From assembly GCA_020442635.1 (NCBI GenBank), contig JAGRJR010000009.1, forward strand, positions 1 through 61,550: a stretch of DNA of 61,550 bases, read 5' to 3'. A program made the translations under genes and the position numbers. Shown piece after piece: positions 53,940 to 61,550 of the stretch (the first letter of the stretch is position 1; each line of letters starts with the position of its first letter). This DNA comes from Lysobacterales bacterium. Its GTDB lineage: Bacteria; Pseudomonadota; Gammaproteobacteria; Xanthomonadales; Marinicellaceae. The notes under the pieces were generated by a model, which saw only the letters and a program-made list of their open reading frames with translations, was not told the DNA's origin and did not search any database.

Positions 53940-56062
53940 TGATAAATAATTTAACCAGAACATTTACACTGACAATTGGTTTTTTTGCCTTGGCGGGCTG
54001 TGTGTCACAACCTAAGGATCTAACTGCAGAACTGGATAACTCCAATTATCTTGAAGGCATAAAATCAACGGCTTATTCAGGTGAAGTATTTAATGAAGGT
54101 GGTGAAGTAAAAGCCAGCAGAGAAGATGTAGAATATTTTCCAGGTACCGGAGAGTTCATCAATTTTGAAGCCGCCGCCCGTAAAGACAAACCTGTTTCGG
54201 AGCAAGGAGAGATTACTTTTAATTTTGAGGGCGAGTCACTGCAAGCTGTGGTGCACTTTATCTTGGGCCAGGTTTTGAAAGAAAATTATGTTTTAGCCCC
54301 TGGTGTGAATGGTAAAGTTACATTTGCTACTGCCAAGCCTATTTCCAAGGAGCAACTCATTCCAATTTTGGAGATGATGTTAAGCTGGAATAATGCAGCA
54401 CTGGTCATGGTGGGTGATCGATATCATGTGTTGCCACAAAATCAGGCTATAAAAGGATTGTTGACCCCTAAATTCAGCCAGGCAAAAAACAAAGCAGGTT
54501 TTCAGGTGTTGGCTGTTCCTTTGGAATATGTGTCACCAACAGAAATGGAAAAAATATTAGCACCGTATGCAAAGGATGGCGCCGTAGTTAAAGCCGATAA
54601 TTCGAGAAACATCATTTTCCTGTCTGGTACAGCGAGCGAGTTAAGCAATTATCTACATACAGTTGAAATTTTTGACGTTGATTGGTTGGCTGGAATGTCC
54701 ACAGGGATATTCTATTTGCAAAGGGTGGATGCCAATGACATCATTACCGAGTTGGAGGCTTTGTTCGGAGAAGGGGCGGAAAATCCATTGGCAGGTATGT
54801 TCAGGTTTTTACCTTTAGAGCGACTGAATGCTGTTATGGTGATTACACCACAAGAAGATTACTTGCACAAGGCCAAAGTATGGGTTGATCGCCTGGATCG
54901 CGCCGATGCAGATGGTGCCTCAAACTTGTACGTTTACAGTGTTAAAAACATCAAAGCCGACGATTTGGCTGGTTATTTAAGCGATGTATTTGGAGGCTCT
55001 GGCGGATCAAGCTCTGCTAAAGCAAGTGGTGGCAGTGTGGTACCTGGCCAAGAAGGCCGTGAGGTGAGTTCCCAAAATGCAAAGAAAACCAATACAACCA
55101 AACGGCGAACTAACAATAACTCAGATAATGACATACATATTTCAGCCATTGAGGATTCTAACCAATTGCTGATTAAGGCCGGTGTGAGTGATTATGAAAA
55201 AATCTTGTCTGCGATCGAGCGATTAGATATAGAGCCTTTACAGGTGTTATTAGAAATGAAAATCATTGAAGTTTCCTTGGACGGATCTTTAGAACATGGC
55301 GTAGAGTTGCTGTTTGGTGATCAGGTGCCTAGTTCAGGCGGTGAGAGTGGAACCAGTAAATTTTATAATTTTTCAACGGCTGGGGCTTCAATTAATGGAA
55401 CTACAGGAGCCTTTTATAATCTGGTGGAAAATAACGCAATGGCAAGAGTTTCTGCATTGGAGTCAGAAGGCAGGGCTGCTATTTTATCTTCACCTTCTAT
55501 CATGGTTTTAAATAACAAAAACGCTACCATTAATGTTGGCGATCAGATACCTATTACAAATGTTGGAACTATTAATAATGGTGGTGGTACCAATAATGGT
55601 ACCATACAAAACACAAGGTTCATTCAAACTGGTGTACAGGTTGATATTACGCCCAGAGTTAATCCAGGCGGCTTGGTGTACCTTGAAATTTCTCAAGATG
55701 TCAGTAATGCAAAATCCTTGCCACCAGGATCAACTGCTACACCACCGATTACCACAAGGGCTTTAATTACTGAGATTGCTGTGCAAAGTGGTAATACCAT
55801 TGTCATGGGTGGTTTGATAAGTGATGAAAACAGGCAGTCACGTTCAGGATTTCCTTTGCTAAGTAAAATACCAGTTATTGGTAATGCTTTTGGCAGTAAA
55901 AACAAATCAAACAACAGAACAGAATTGTTGTTGCTTATTACACCAACAGTAATAGCTAACCCTGAACAGGCTCGAATGGTAACCAGAGAATATGCCAAGA
56001 AATTTCAAGGTCTCAAGCCTATCGAAAAAAAATCAAACAATAACAATGAGAATGACCAATGA
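53939..56062 (+). CDS. gspD: Type II secretion outer-membrane secretin GspD, lipoprotein
   Basis: 707 residues. Lipobox LAGC (Cys21), N0 domain (ITFNFEGESLQAVVHFILGQVL), N1-N3 repeats with a Ser/Gly-rich loop (SGGSSSAKASGGS), then the secretin domain (LLEMKIIEVSLDGSLEHGVELLF; SKIPVIGNAFGS; TELLLLITPTVI). The lipid anchor is like XpsD. The Asn/Gly tract IPITNVGTINNGGGTNNG lies near the gate. C-terminal KKSNNNNENDQ may be the pilotin-binding S-like region. The next gene overlaps by 4 bases. Confidence 0.95.
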   Translation: MINNLTRTFTLTIGFFALAGCVSQPKDLTAELDNSNYLEGIKSTAYSGEVFNEGGEVKASREDVEYFPGTGEFINFEAAARKDKPVSEQGEITFNFEGESLQAVVHFILGQVLKENYVLAPGVNGKVTFATAKPISKEQLIPILEMMLSWNNAALVMVGDRYHVLPQNQAIKGLLTPKFSQAKNKAGFQVLAVPLEYVSPTEMEKILAPYAKDGAVVKADNSRNIIFLSGTASELSNYLHTVEIFDVDWLAGMSTGIFYLQRVDANDIITELEALFGEGAENPLAGMFRFLPLERLNAVMVITPQEDYLHKAKVWVDRLDRADADGASNLYVYSVKNIKADDLAGYLSDVFGGSGGSSSAKASGGSVVPGQEGREVSSQNAKKTNTTKRRTNNNSDNDIHISAIEDSNQLLIKAGVSDYEKILSAIERLDIEPLQVLLEMKIIEVSLDGSLEHGVELLFGDQVPSSGGESGTSKFYNFSTAGASINGTTGAFYNLVENNAMARVSALESEGRAAILSSPSIMVLNNKNATINVGDQIPITNVGTINNGGGTNNGTIQNTRFIQTGVQVDITPRVNPGGLVYLEISQDVSNAKSLPPGSTATPPITTRALITEIAVQSGNTIVMGGLISDENRQSRSGFPLLSKIPVIGNAFGSKNKSNNRTELLLLITPTVIANPEQARMVTREYAKKFQGLKPIEKKSNNNNENDQ

Positions 56063-56475
56063 ATAAATTAATGTGTACTTTATTAGTCTTGATGATTTTA
56101 CCTGGTTGTAAAAAATCGGAAGACCTTGAAACCAGTGTTAATAACCGATGGCAAGCAGTGGTTGAAAACGATTTAGAAAAAGCATATGAGTATTTTTCAC
56201 CGGGTTATAAAAAAATTGAAAACTTACTCAGTTATAGGAATCGAATTGCAACTGCAAAAATTAATATGAACTGGACATCCGGTAAATATAAAAGCGCGCA
56301 ATGTGAAACAGATTCAGATACTGATACAGTGTCTACGTGTAAAGTACAGGTTCAAGTGGCATATACCTATACTTTTCCAAGACGAAGTATGGGAACAGTG
56401 GGAACAGAATCAGTGGTTGTGGAAGACTGGATACAGGTAAAAGGGAAATGGTATTTGGTACCTAAGGAACGGTAA
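56059..56475 (+). CDS. Small lipoprotein at the end of the type II secretion operon
   Basis: 138 residues. Lipobox LPGC (Cys17) and one soluble domain with NTF2-like features (RWQAVVENDLEKAYEYFSPGYKKI...VVEDWIQVKGKWYLVP). I do not recognise a named family. ATGA-type overlap with gspD makes it a true operon member. By position and lipidation it may be a pilotin or assembly factor for the secretin, but this is inference. Confidence 0.7.
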   Translation: MNKLMCTLLVLMILPGCKKSEDLETSVNNRWQAVVENDLEKAYEYFSPGYKKIENLLSYRNRIATAKINMNWTSGKYKSAQCETDSDTDTVSTCKVQVQVAYTYTFPRRSMGTVGTESVVVEDWIQVKGKWYLVPKER

Positions 56476-56999
56476 GTGGTTGTTTAGGTAACATAAAGTT
56501 TTGAACCTGAATAATGCACAAATAATCGATTCACAAAATTAAAAACACCAATTAATCCTACATTATTGATCCATGAAATAACAGTAGGTCTCATTTTGGG
56601 TTGGCAAGGTGGTAAACGGATGTGCTGCCTTGAGTTGGAAATAAAAACAACAAAATTCCATGAATGTTATAAGGGATTATTGACAAGCACAGGAAAACAT
56701 CTAGGTAAGAATTTACCGGACTGATGTGTTTGCCAATCATTTAAAAAAACATACAAAAGGTTATCCTCAATCTAAAATATTGAAATTACACCTAAGAATT
56801 TTAAATAAGGTAGTTGAAAGACTGTGGAAAGAATTTTAAATATCTTATAGATGATAATCTGCTTATTTTTAGTGAAAAAGTTCTTGTTAAACGCCTACAT
56901 ATAAATTAAGATGCACATTGCTATCTTGTATAGCTTCGTTCATATGAGCGGGGATATTTTGAAATAGCCCTGATATTTTTATTTAATTTGGAGTTAGAA
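56476..56999. other. Noncoding region of about 520 bp upstream of the 57000 gene
   Basis: AT-rich. Contains a small inverted repeat GGTAA-GAAT-TTACC (56704-56717) 25 bp after TTGACA, and a candidate promoter at 56884-56912. No convincing reading frame. The long leader and isolated position suit a regulated or strongly expressed gene. Confidence 0.5.
56884..56912 (+). promoter_or_regulatory. Candidate promoter of the abundant exported protein
   Basis: TTGTTA (56884-56889), 17-bp spacer, TAAGAT (56907-56912), about 88 bp before the start codon. GGAGTT precedes the ATG. Confidence 0.35.
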
Positions 57000-58385
57000 A
57001 TGAAAAAAAATAAACTAACTATGGGTGTTGTTGCAGGTCTTGCTGGCGTTGCTGGTATGGCTAATGCAGCTCAACACATCAATCCGGAAGGTACTGGTGA
57101 AGTATTGATTTATCCATACTACACTGTTAAAAACGGTTTGGATACTAACTACTCTGTTGTAAATACTACAGAAGATACTAAAGCCATCAAAGTACGTTTC
57201 TTAGAAGGCGAGAACACCATTGAGGTGCTTGACTTTAACGTTTACTTGTCAGCTTATGACGTTTGGACTGGTGTTTTGACAGCAGTTGTTGACGGTGAAG
57301 GTAATGTAGTTAACGGTGAACACAGAACAGCTGATGAGTCTTGTGCACCTTACTTGCCAAAAGCTGGTCAAGAGTTTTTACCATTTGCAATGTTGACAAC
57401 TGATCCATTGGCAGTAGCTGAAGGTAACGTTGGCATGAACAGAGCGACAGAAGGTCACTTTGAGATTTTGGAAATGGCCACTTATCCAGACACAACTGAT
57501 ACTTACGCTTATTCAGACCATGGTGGATCTGGTGTTCCTTCAGATTGTGATTCAATTGAATCTGATTGGGATGACGGTGTATATTCAGAAGTTGGTGATT
57601 TAACTGAAGGTGGACTGTTTGGTTCAGCCAGTATGGTTAATGTTAACGAAGGTGTTGCTATGACTTATGACGCCATCGCTATCGACGATTTTTGGGTAGG
57701 TGGACAAGGTTCACACACCAGACCAGGTAACTTGGCGCCTTCTATTGCTTCAGGTGACACCAACATCTTGATTTTTGACGAAGGTCAAATCGCTGCTTTG
57801 ACTTACCCAAGTGGTGCAGAAGCTATTTCTGGTTTGTTCCAACGTGCTGAAATTTACAATGAGTATGCACTTGATTCATTTGTTGCTGGTAAAACTGAGT
57901 GGGTTATTACTTTCCCAACTAAAAACCCACACGTGAATGGTGCTATTGTACAGCCTCCTTTCATTAATCCTTGGACTGGTACTGATTCTTGTCATGAGTT
58001 TTCAATTACATTGTGGGATCGTGAAGAGCAAATCGAAGTACCACAAGGCGGTACAATTTCTCCTGAGCCACCAGCTGGTACTAACCCAGACTTCTGTTTC
58101 GAAGCCAATGTGTTAAGATTCTTACGTCCAAATGCAGAAACTACAGTTAAAAGTGTTTTGGGTTCAGACAACTTAACTACAGTGAGAACTCCTTCTGTAG
58201 GTCACGCTACTGAAAATGGTTGGGCACGAGTTAACTTCGCTACTTATGTAGATGCTAACGGTTATCTTGGTTTGCCAGTAGCTGGTTTTGCTGCACAACA
58301 ATTCACTAACGCTGGTGCAGGTGAAGGTTTGTTGGCTCAATACGCTGGCTTATTCGTACATAAAGGTATGATTCAATCACAATAA
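57000..58385 (+). CDS. Exported surface/secreted protein of unknown function, probably abundant
   Basis: 461 residues. Signal peptide (MKKNKLTMGVVAGLAGVAGMANA), then a conserved opening GTGEVLIYPYYTVKNGLDTNYSVVNTT...KAIKVRFLEG...LDFNVYLSAYDVWTG that I recall from uncharacterised secreted proteins of Gammaproteobacteria. Acidic, Gly/Thr-rich, with few Lys. Codon choice is strongly biased (GGT, GCT, AAC, TTC, ACT), unlike its neighbours, which suggests high expression. GGAGTT is 5 nt before ATG 57000; an in-frame TTG at 56988 is unlikely. A strong terminator follows, so it is one transcription unit. Confidence 0.8.
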   Translation: MKKNKLTMGVVAGLAGVAGMANAAQHINPEGTGEVLIYPYYTVKNGLDTNYSVVNTTEDTKAIKVRFLEGENTIEVLDFNVYLSAYDVWTGVLTAVVDGEGNVVNGEHRTADESCAPYLPKAGQEFLPFAMLTTDPLAVAEGNVGMNRATEGHFEILEMATYPDTTDTYAYSDHGGSGVPSDCDSIESDWDDGVYSEVGDLTEGGLFGSASMVNVNEGVAMTYDAIAIDDFWVGGQGSHTRPGNLAPSIASGDTNILIFDEGQIAALTYPSGAEAISGLFQRAEIYNEYALDSFVAGKTEWVITFPTKNPHVNGAIVQPPFINPWTGTDSCHEFSITLWDREEQIEVPQGGTISPEPPAGTNPDFCFEANVLRFLRPNAETTVKSVLGSDNLTTVRTPSVGHATENGWARVNFATYVDANGYLGLPVAGFAAQQFTNAGAGEGLLAQYAGLFVHKGMIQSQ

Positions 58386-58406
58386 TACCCTTTTTGTATT
58401 GAAATT

Positions 58407-58439
58407 AAAAAAGGCAAGAGTAATCTTGCCTTTTTTTTT
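58407..58439 (+). terminator. Strong rho-independent terminator
   Basis: AAAAAGGCAAGA / TCTTGCCTTTTT around a GTAA loop, ending in nine T, 22 bp after the 57000-58385 gene. Confidence 0.95.
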
Positions 58440-58500
58440 GAATAATAAATTAACATTATTTGTTGTATAATCGGCTTGAATTATAACAAATGAGATTGAA

Positions 58501-59724
58501 ATGAGAAAATATAGATTAATAATACCATTAAGTTTGGTTTTTTTTGCTGTGAATGCTGAAAAAATATTATTTACGAACTCATCTGATGAAATAAATATTA
58601 CTGGTGATGTGACCATCAATCGTGATAACGGTAATGTTACTGTCACTAGTACAGATGATTTGGTAATACTGCAGAACCCGCCTGGTTTCGTTAGCTTATA
58701 TGCAACAGATGACTATCATTATAATGTTGGCGACAATGTAACTGTTCATTATGCAAAAGCCTTTGTTGAAAATTGTGAATTTAAAAATGGCGCTGCTGCA
58801 TGGAGCAGCTCGGGCATTAGCTCTGCCAATGGAATTGATCAGACATCAACCACTTTGGATTCATTGCCGAAAACATATCAAATACGTTGTGATGAGGTAT
58901 ACGGAACAGGCAGTACAATTGAAGACAGCATTACATTTTATGAAGCCCAAACGACTCAAACTGGTTCAGCGCCGACACTTACACTTTCTGCAAGCCCAAC
59001 GCTGTTAACAAGCCCAGGAAATAGTACTTTATCATGGACTGTTGGGAATGATGCAACAATTTGTACAGCAAGTAATGGTTGGAGTAATAATAAAGCCTCT
59101 TCTAATGGTCTGCATACTGAGGTTGTTTCAGTGGCTGCAACCAGTACCTATAAACTGTCTTGTAGTAATCAATATGGAACGACCACAAAACAAGTATCAG
59201 TTACAATAAATTCTAATCCGAGTTGTGCAAGTGTTGTCACTCCCCCACTGGCAACTCAGGTTGCAAAGACCATGACTTACACTGCAGCTAATGATAATCA
59301 ACCTTTTGGAGCCAGTACGAACACCAATGCGAGAATCACATATAGCATAGATCAAATGTTGATTCTGTCAAACTTCAGTACGTCACAACAAAATTTTTAT
59401 CGTAGAATACAATTTTATCCAACGCCATCAAGCGCTGATGCTGTTTGGGTTAATACAGTTTCAATCAGTGAATGCCCTGGCGATTTTAATCAACAAACAG
59501 CAACATGTGTTATATTGGCTGACCCTGGCAGTTTTTCTCAATTTTTGATATCTACAGATCCAGGTGCTGGAAGTAATTATTGTATTATTGAACCTAATAA
59601 AACATATTATCTAAACTTTATTCACGATCAATTCCCGTTTGATAGTAATGAAGGTAGATGCTTGTTTACTACTGACCAGTCATGTCAAATCTTTTTCAAT
59701 GAAGTTTCAGATAACGGAAATTAA
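58501..59724 (+). CDS. Exported protein with Ig-like domain
   Basis: 407 residues. Signal peptide (MRKYRLIIPLSLVFFAVNA), then two beta-rich segments. The second (LTLSASPTLLTSPGNSTLSWTVGNDATICTAS...TYKLSCSNQYGTTTKQVSVTI) is an Ig-like fold of the type often found in bacterial surface proteins. A unique C-terminal domain with several Cys ends the protein. Surface adhesion or binding is possible; no catalytic motif seen. Five base pairs before the parvulin gene. Confidence 0.72.
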   Translation: MRKYRLIIPLSLVFFAVNAEKILFTNSSDEINITGDVTINRDNGNVTVTSTDDLVILQNPPGFVSLYATDDYHYNVGDNVTVHYAKAFVENCEFKNGAAAWSSSGISSANGIDQTSTTLDSLPKTYQIRCDEVYGTGSTIEDSITFYEAQTTQTGSAPTLTLSASPTLLTSPGNSTLSWTVGNDATICTASNGWSNNKASSNGLHTEVVSVAATSTYKLSCSNQYGTTTKQVSVTINSNPSCASVVTPPLATQVAKTMTYTAANDNQPFGASTNTNARITYSIDQMLILSNFSTSQQNFYRRIQFYPTPSSADAVWVNTVSISECPGDFNQQTATCVILADPGSFSQFLISTDPGAGSNYCIIEPNKTYYLNFIHDQFPFDSNEGRCLFTTDQSCQIFFNEVSDNGN

Positions 59725-59729
59725 GTCAG

Positions 59730-60686
59730 ATGATATTTATTTATCTTGCACTGTCGTTTTTGTTGTATGACACCAGTGATAAGATATTGGAACAAGGGGA
59801 TTCCTTTGTTCCAATATCTGATATGGACGCTTATGTTTATCTGCTACCGCCAGAGAAGAGATATGGTTTCATCACTGATAAGAATCAAATGGAAAAAAAT
59901 CTAATAACTATGTTGAATATCAACATAGTTAATGATTTTATAACTGAAAACGATTTGGAAAATCATGTGATTTTCAGCAATATCGAGGAAGTTGTAAATG
60001 ACATGACTAACGATCTTGATGAAGAGTTTTATCAAAAACTTGGATTGGATGAAAAAACTGCGTATCAAAATGTTAAAAACTTCATTGTAAAAAAAGAGAA
60101 GTTTATTCGCATGTCAGAATTACTTAAGGATCAACTGTTACATGATGGTATTGATACTTATTTAAATGAATATTTCATTTTACATAAAGCCGAGTACATT
60201 AAACCTGAAAAAAGAGATATTTCACTCATAAAGATTAACAGTGAACAAAATGATGCATCATTGGTTAAGAATATTTTAAATGACTTACTGATGCATGATG
60301 ATAAATCTTATTTTAGTGAAGTTGCCTTAAAGTTTTCGAATGATGAAAGCGTTCAACTCAACCAAGGTCATTTAAAAGAATTTCAAAAAGGTGGTTTTTC
60401 ATATCCTTTTGCAGAGCCAGTATTTGCTTATGAATCTATTGGTGTGATTCCTAAAATTTTCAAATACGATGGAAATTATTATATAGTTAGAATTAACAAT
60501 ATTATTAATCAAGTTGCCCCTGAATTTGCGGACGTTAAAGAAAAATTGACAGAAAAATTATTGCCTGAAATAATTCAAGAAAGGGTTCAAAGAGTGATTG
60601 ACTCCAAGGCAAAATTTAAACTTGAAGTTAATCATGAAGTGGCAACACATGTTTTTGAAAGATATCAAGTTTTGTTTGAAGATTGA
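59730..60686 (+). CDS. PpiC/parvulin-type peptidyl-prolyl isomerase
   Basis: 318 residues. A short N-terminal hydrophobic segment (MIFIYLALSFLLY) may be a signal or anchor. A helical chaperone-like region with a conserved segment precedes the rotamase domain (about 165-270: EKRDISLIKI, FSEVALKFSNDESVQLNQGHLKEFQKGGFSYPFAEPVF, YYIVRIN). It resembles SurA/PrsA-type foldases of secreted proteins. The GxGHLG-type motif is degenerate (NQGHLKEFQKGGF). It lies between an exported protein gene and a polysaccharide exporter, and abuts the permease (TGAGTG). Confidence 0.85.
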   Translation: MIFIYLALSFLLYDTSDKILEQGDSFVPISDMDAYVYLLPPEKRYGFITDKNQMEKNLITMLNINIVNDFITENDLENHVIFSNIEEVVNDMTNDLDEEFYQKLGLDEKTAYQNVKNFIVKKEKFIRMSELLKDQLLHDGIDTYLNEYFILHKAEYIKPEKRDISLIKINSEQNDASLVKNILNDLLMHDDKSYFSEVALKFSNDESVQLNQGHLKEFQKGGFSYPFAEPVFAYESIGVIPKIFKYDGNYYIVRINNIINQVAPEFADVKEKLTEKLLPEIIQERVQRVIDSKAKFKLEVNHEVATHVFERYQVLFED

Positions 60687-61442
60687 GTGTTTAAATTTTT
60701 TCTAAGGAAGGAAATTTCTGATAGGTATCTTGGAAATTCCTCAGCTTTGCTTTGGATTGTCGTACATCCTATCATTTCACTTTTAATATATAACCTGGTA
60801 TTTGGGATTATATTTAAAGCGAGGGTGCCGGAGTTACCGGAAGATACTTTTGTTGCTTACCTTGCTATTGGATTGTGGCCATGGATGGCTTTTTCTGAAT
60901 CTATTTTAAATTCAATTACATCAGTGGTATCGCGTAAGGATTTGCTTGGAAAAGTAAAAATAGATTTGCGACAAGTAGTTTTAGCTGGCACTACAGCAAA
61001 CTTTATTTTGCACGGCATTGGGTTTTTGGCTATCTTGATATTATTGGGTGTATTAGGCAAACTCCCAGTATCTGTTAATTTGATTCTGTTACTTGTCCCA
61101 TTAGGCTTGTTATTTCTTTTAGCCGTAGGCTTAAGTTTATTGTTTTCTGCCTTGTATGTGTTTTATCGAGATTTAAAACAAATCGTATCTGCGCTCCTAC
61201 CATTGTTGTTTTTTTGTACCCCAATTATTTATGCTTGGTCTCTTATTCCAGAGAAGATAAAGTTTTATTTTTCATTTAACCCTTTGTTACCAATTATCAA
61301 TTTTATACATGATGTGGTGTTTGGTATTAATCAACTGAACTGGGTAGCGATGATTTATATATTAATCTTTGCTACGGTTTTATTGTTAATATCTAATAAA
61401 TTCTTCCAAAAATTGGCACCGAGATTTGATGATTTTGTCTAA
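60687..61442 (+). CDS. ABC-2 type polysaccharide/O-antigen export permease (Wzm-like)
   Basis: A 251-residue membrane protein with six transmembrane helices. Wzm/TagG-family traits are RYLGNSSALLWIVVHPIISLLIYNLVFG, FVAYLAIGLWPWMAFSESI, FYRDLKQIVSALLPLLFFCTPIIYA and FNPLLPIINFIHDVVFG. Starts with GTG directly after the parvulin stop. It overlaps the next ATPase gene by one base (TAATG). Exports glycan across the inner membrane. Confidence 0.9.
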   Translation: MFKFFLRKEISDRYLGNSSALLWIVVHPIISLLIYNLVFGIIFKARVPELPEDTFVAYLAIGLWPWMAFSESILNSITSVVSRKDLLGKVKIDLRQVVLAGTTANFILHGIGFLAILILLGVLGKLPVSVNLILLLVPLGLLFLLAVGLSLLFSALYVFYRDLKQIVSALLPLLFFCTPIIYAWSLIPEKIKFYFSFNPLLPIINFIHDVVFGINQLNWVAMIYILIFATVLLLISNKFFQKLAPRFDDFV

Positions 61443-61550
61443 TGGAACTAATTAAAATTAACAACATCAATAAATTCTATCCACATGTTGTGACCAATAA
61501 ACAACGGGTGAAGGGTATGCTGAAAATTTTGTTCAACAGGAATGAAAATG
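61442..61550 (+). CDS. ABC transporter ATP-binding protein, N-terminus (Wzt-like; cut by window edge)
   Basis: The first 36 codons are in the window: MELIKINNINKFYP, then KQRVKGMLKILF. This pattern (short beta strand, then a Lys/Arg-rich insert before Walker A) fits Wzt-type ATPases paired with Wzm permeases. The Walker motifs lie beyond the window. Confidence 0.75.
   Translation, partial: MELIKINNINKFYPHVVTNKQRVKGMLKILFNRNEN

Noticed and set aside
53689..54045. 118-aa minus-strand frame rich in Phe/Cys/Tyr
   Set aside because: Antisense of the Asn/Lys repeats in the GspC/XpsN-like gene; composition artefact.
56674..56717. Promoter from TTGACA at about 56680
   Set aside because: No acceptable -10 box at 16-18 bp; the GGTAA/TTACC repeat lies there instead.
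1..61550. tRNA, rRNA and CRISPR arrays
   Set aside because: None of the diagnostic patterns (cloverleaf with GGTTCGA loop, rRNA cores, regular spaced repeats) seen on either strand by eye.

Overview
The window is chromosomal DNA of a moderately AT-rich, Gram-negative gammaproteobacterium. The marks for this are LptF/LptG, a TonB system, periplasmic DsbC, type II secretion with a lipoprotein secretin, and the neighbour sets pepA/valS/lptFG and xerD-dsbC. The type II secretion genes run in the E-F-G-H-I-J-K-L-M-N/C-D order that I associate with the Xanthomonas xps cluster. With the many secreted surface proteins and the TonB-dependent receptor this suggests a marine Marinicella-like or Xanthomonadales-related lineage. 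That placement is inference. I see no tRNA, rRNA, CRISPR array, prophage or transposase gene.

Layout: (1) 1-7147: tail of an unknown gene, a DUF1761 membrane protein, a large beta-propeller/GGDEF diguanylate cyclase, typA, and divergent htpX with a GNAT acetyltransferase. (2) 7148-9293: a cassette of about 1.9 kb of unknown genes, flanked by two near-identical direct copies of the GNAT gene's 3' end. (3) 9289-13229: a TonB-dependent receptor divergent from a beta-propeller phytase lipoprotein, probably for phytate or organophosphate use. (4) 13407-18643: a three-gene unit of class V PLP enzyme, exported TPR-CHAT peptidase-like protein and a small unknown protein. (5) 19047-26543: accessory genes, including a CadC-like TPR regulator, three secreted proteins and a Cys-rich small protein. 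Two of the secreted proteins share a C-terminal DLIF-x-(N/D)-GF tail. (6) 26624-33824: valS, pepA, lptF, lptG and an RDD protein. (7) 34058-39121: a TonB2-type energy-transducing operon (DUF3450, large ExbB, ExbB, ExbD, TonB, TPR). (8) 39122-44967: xerD, dsbC and purL. (9) 44988-56475: a membrane protein resembling exosortase-H-associated proteins, then a complete type II secretion operon ending in a small lipoprotein. (10) 57000-61550: a probably abundant exported protein, an Ig-like exported protein, a parvulin, and a polysaccharide-type ABC exporter running off the window.

Much of the window builds or serves the cell envelope. The TonB2-type operon could energise the receptor of the phytase locus. 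The type II machinery could export the many signal-peptide proteins, and DsbC and the parvulin could help fold them. LptFG and the Wzm/Wzt-like exporter handle LPS and polysaccharide. The least explained parts are the GNAT-3'-end-flanked cassette, the PLP/CHAT/small-protein operon, and the C-terminal tail shared by the two secreted proteins.
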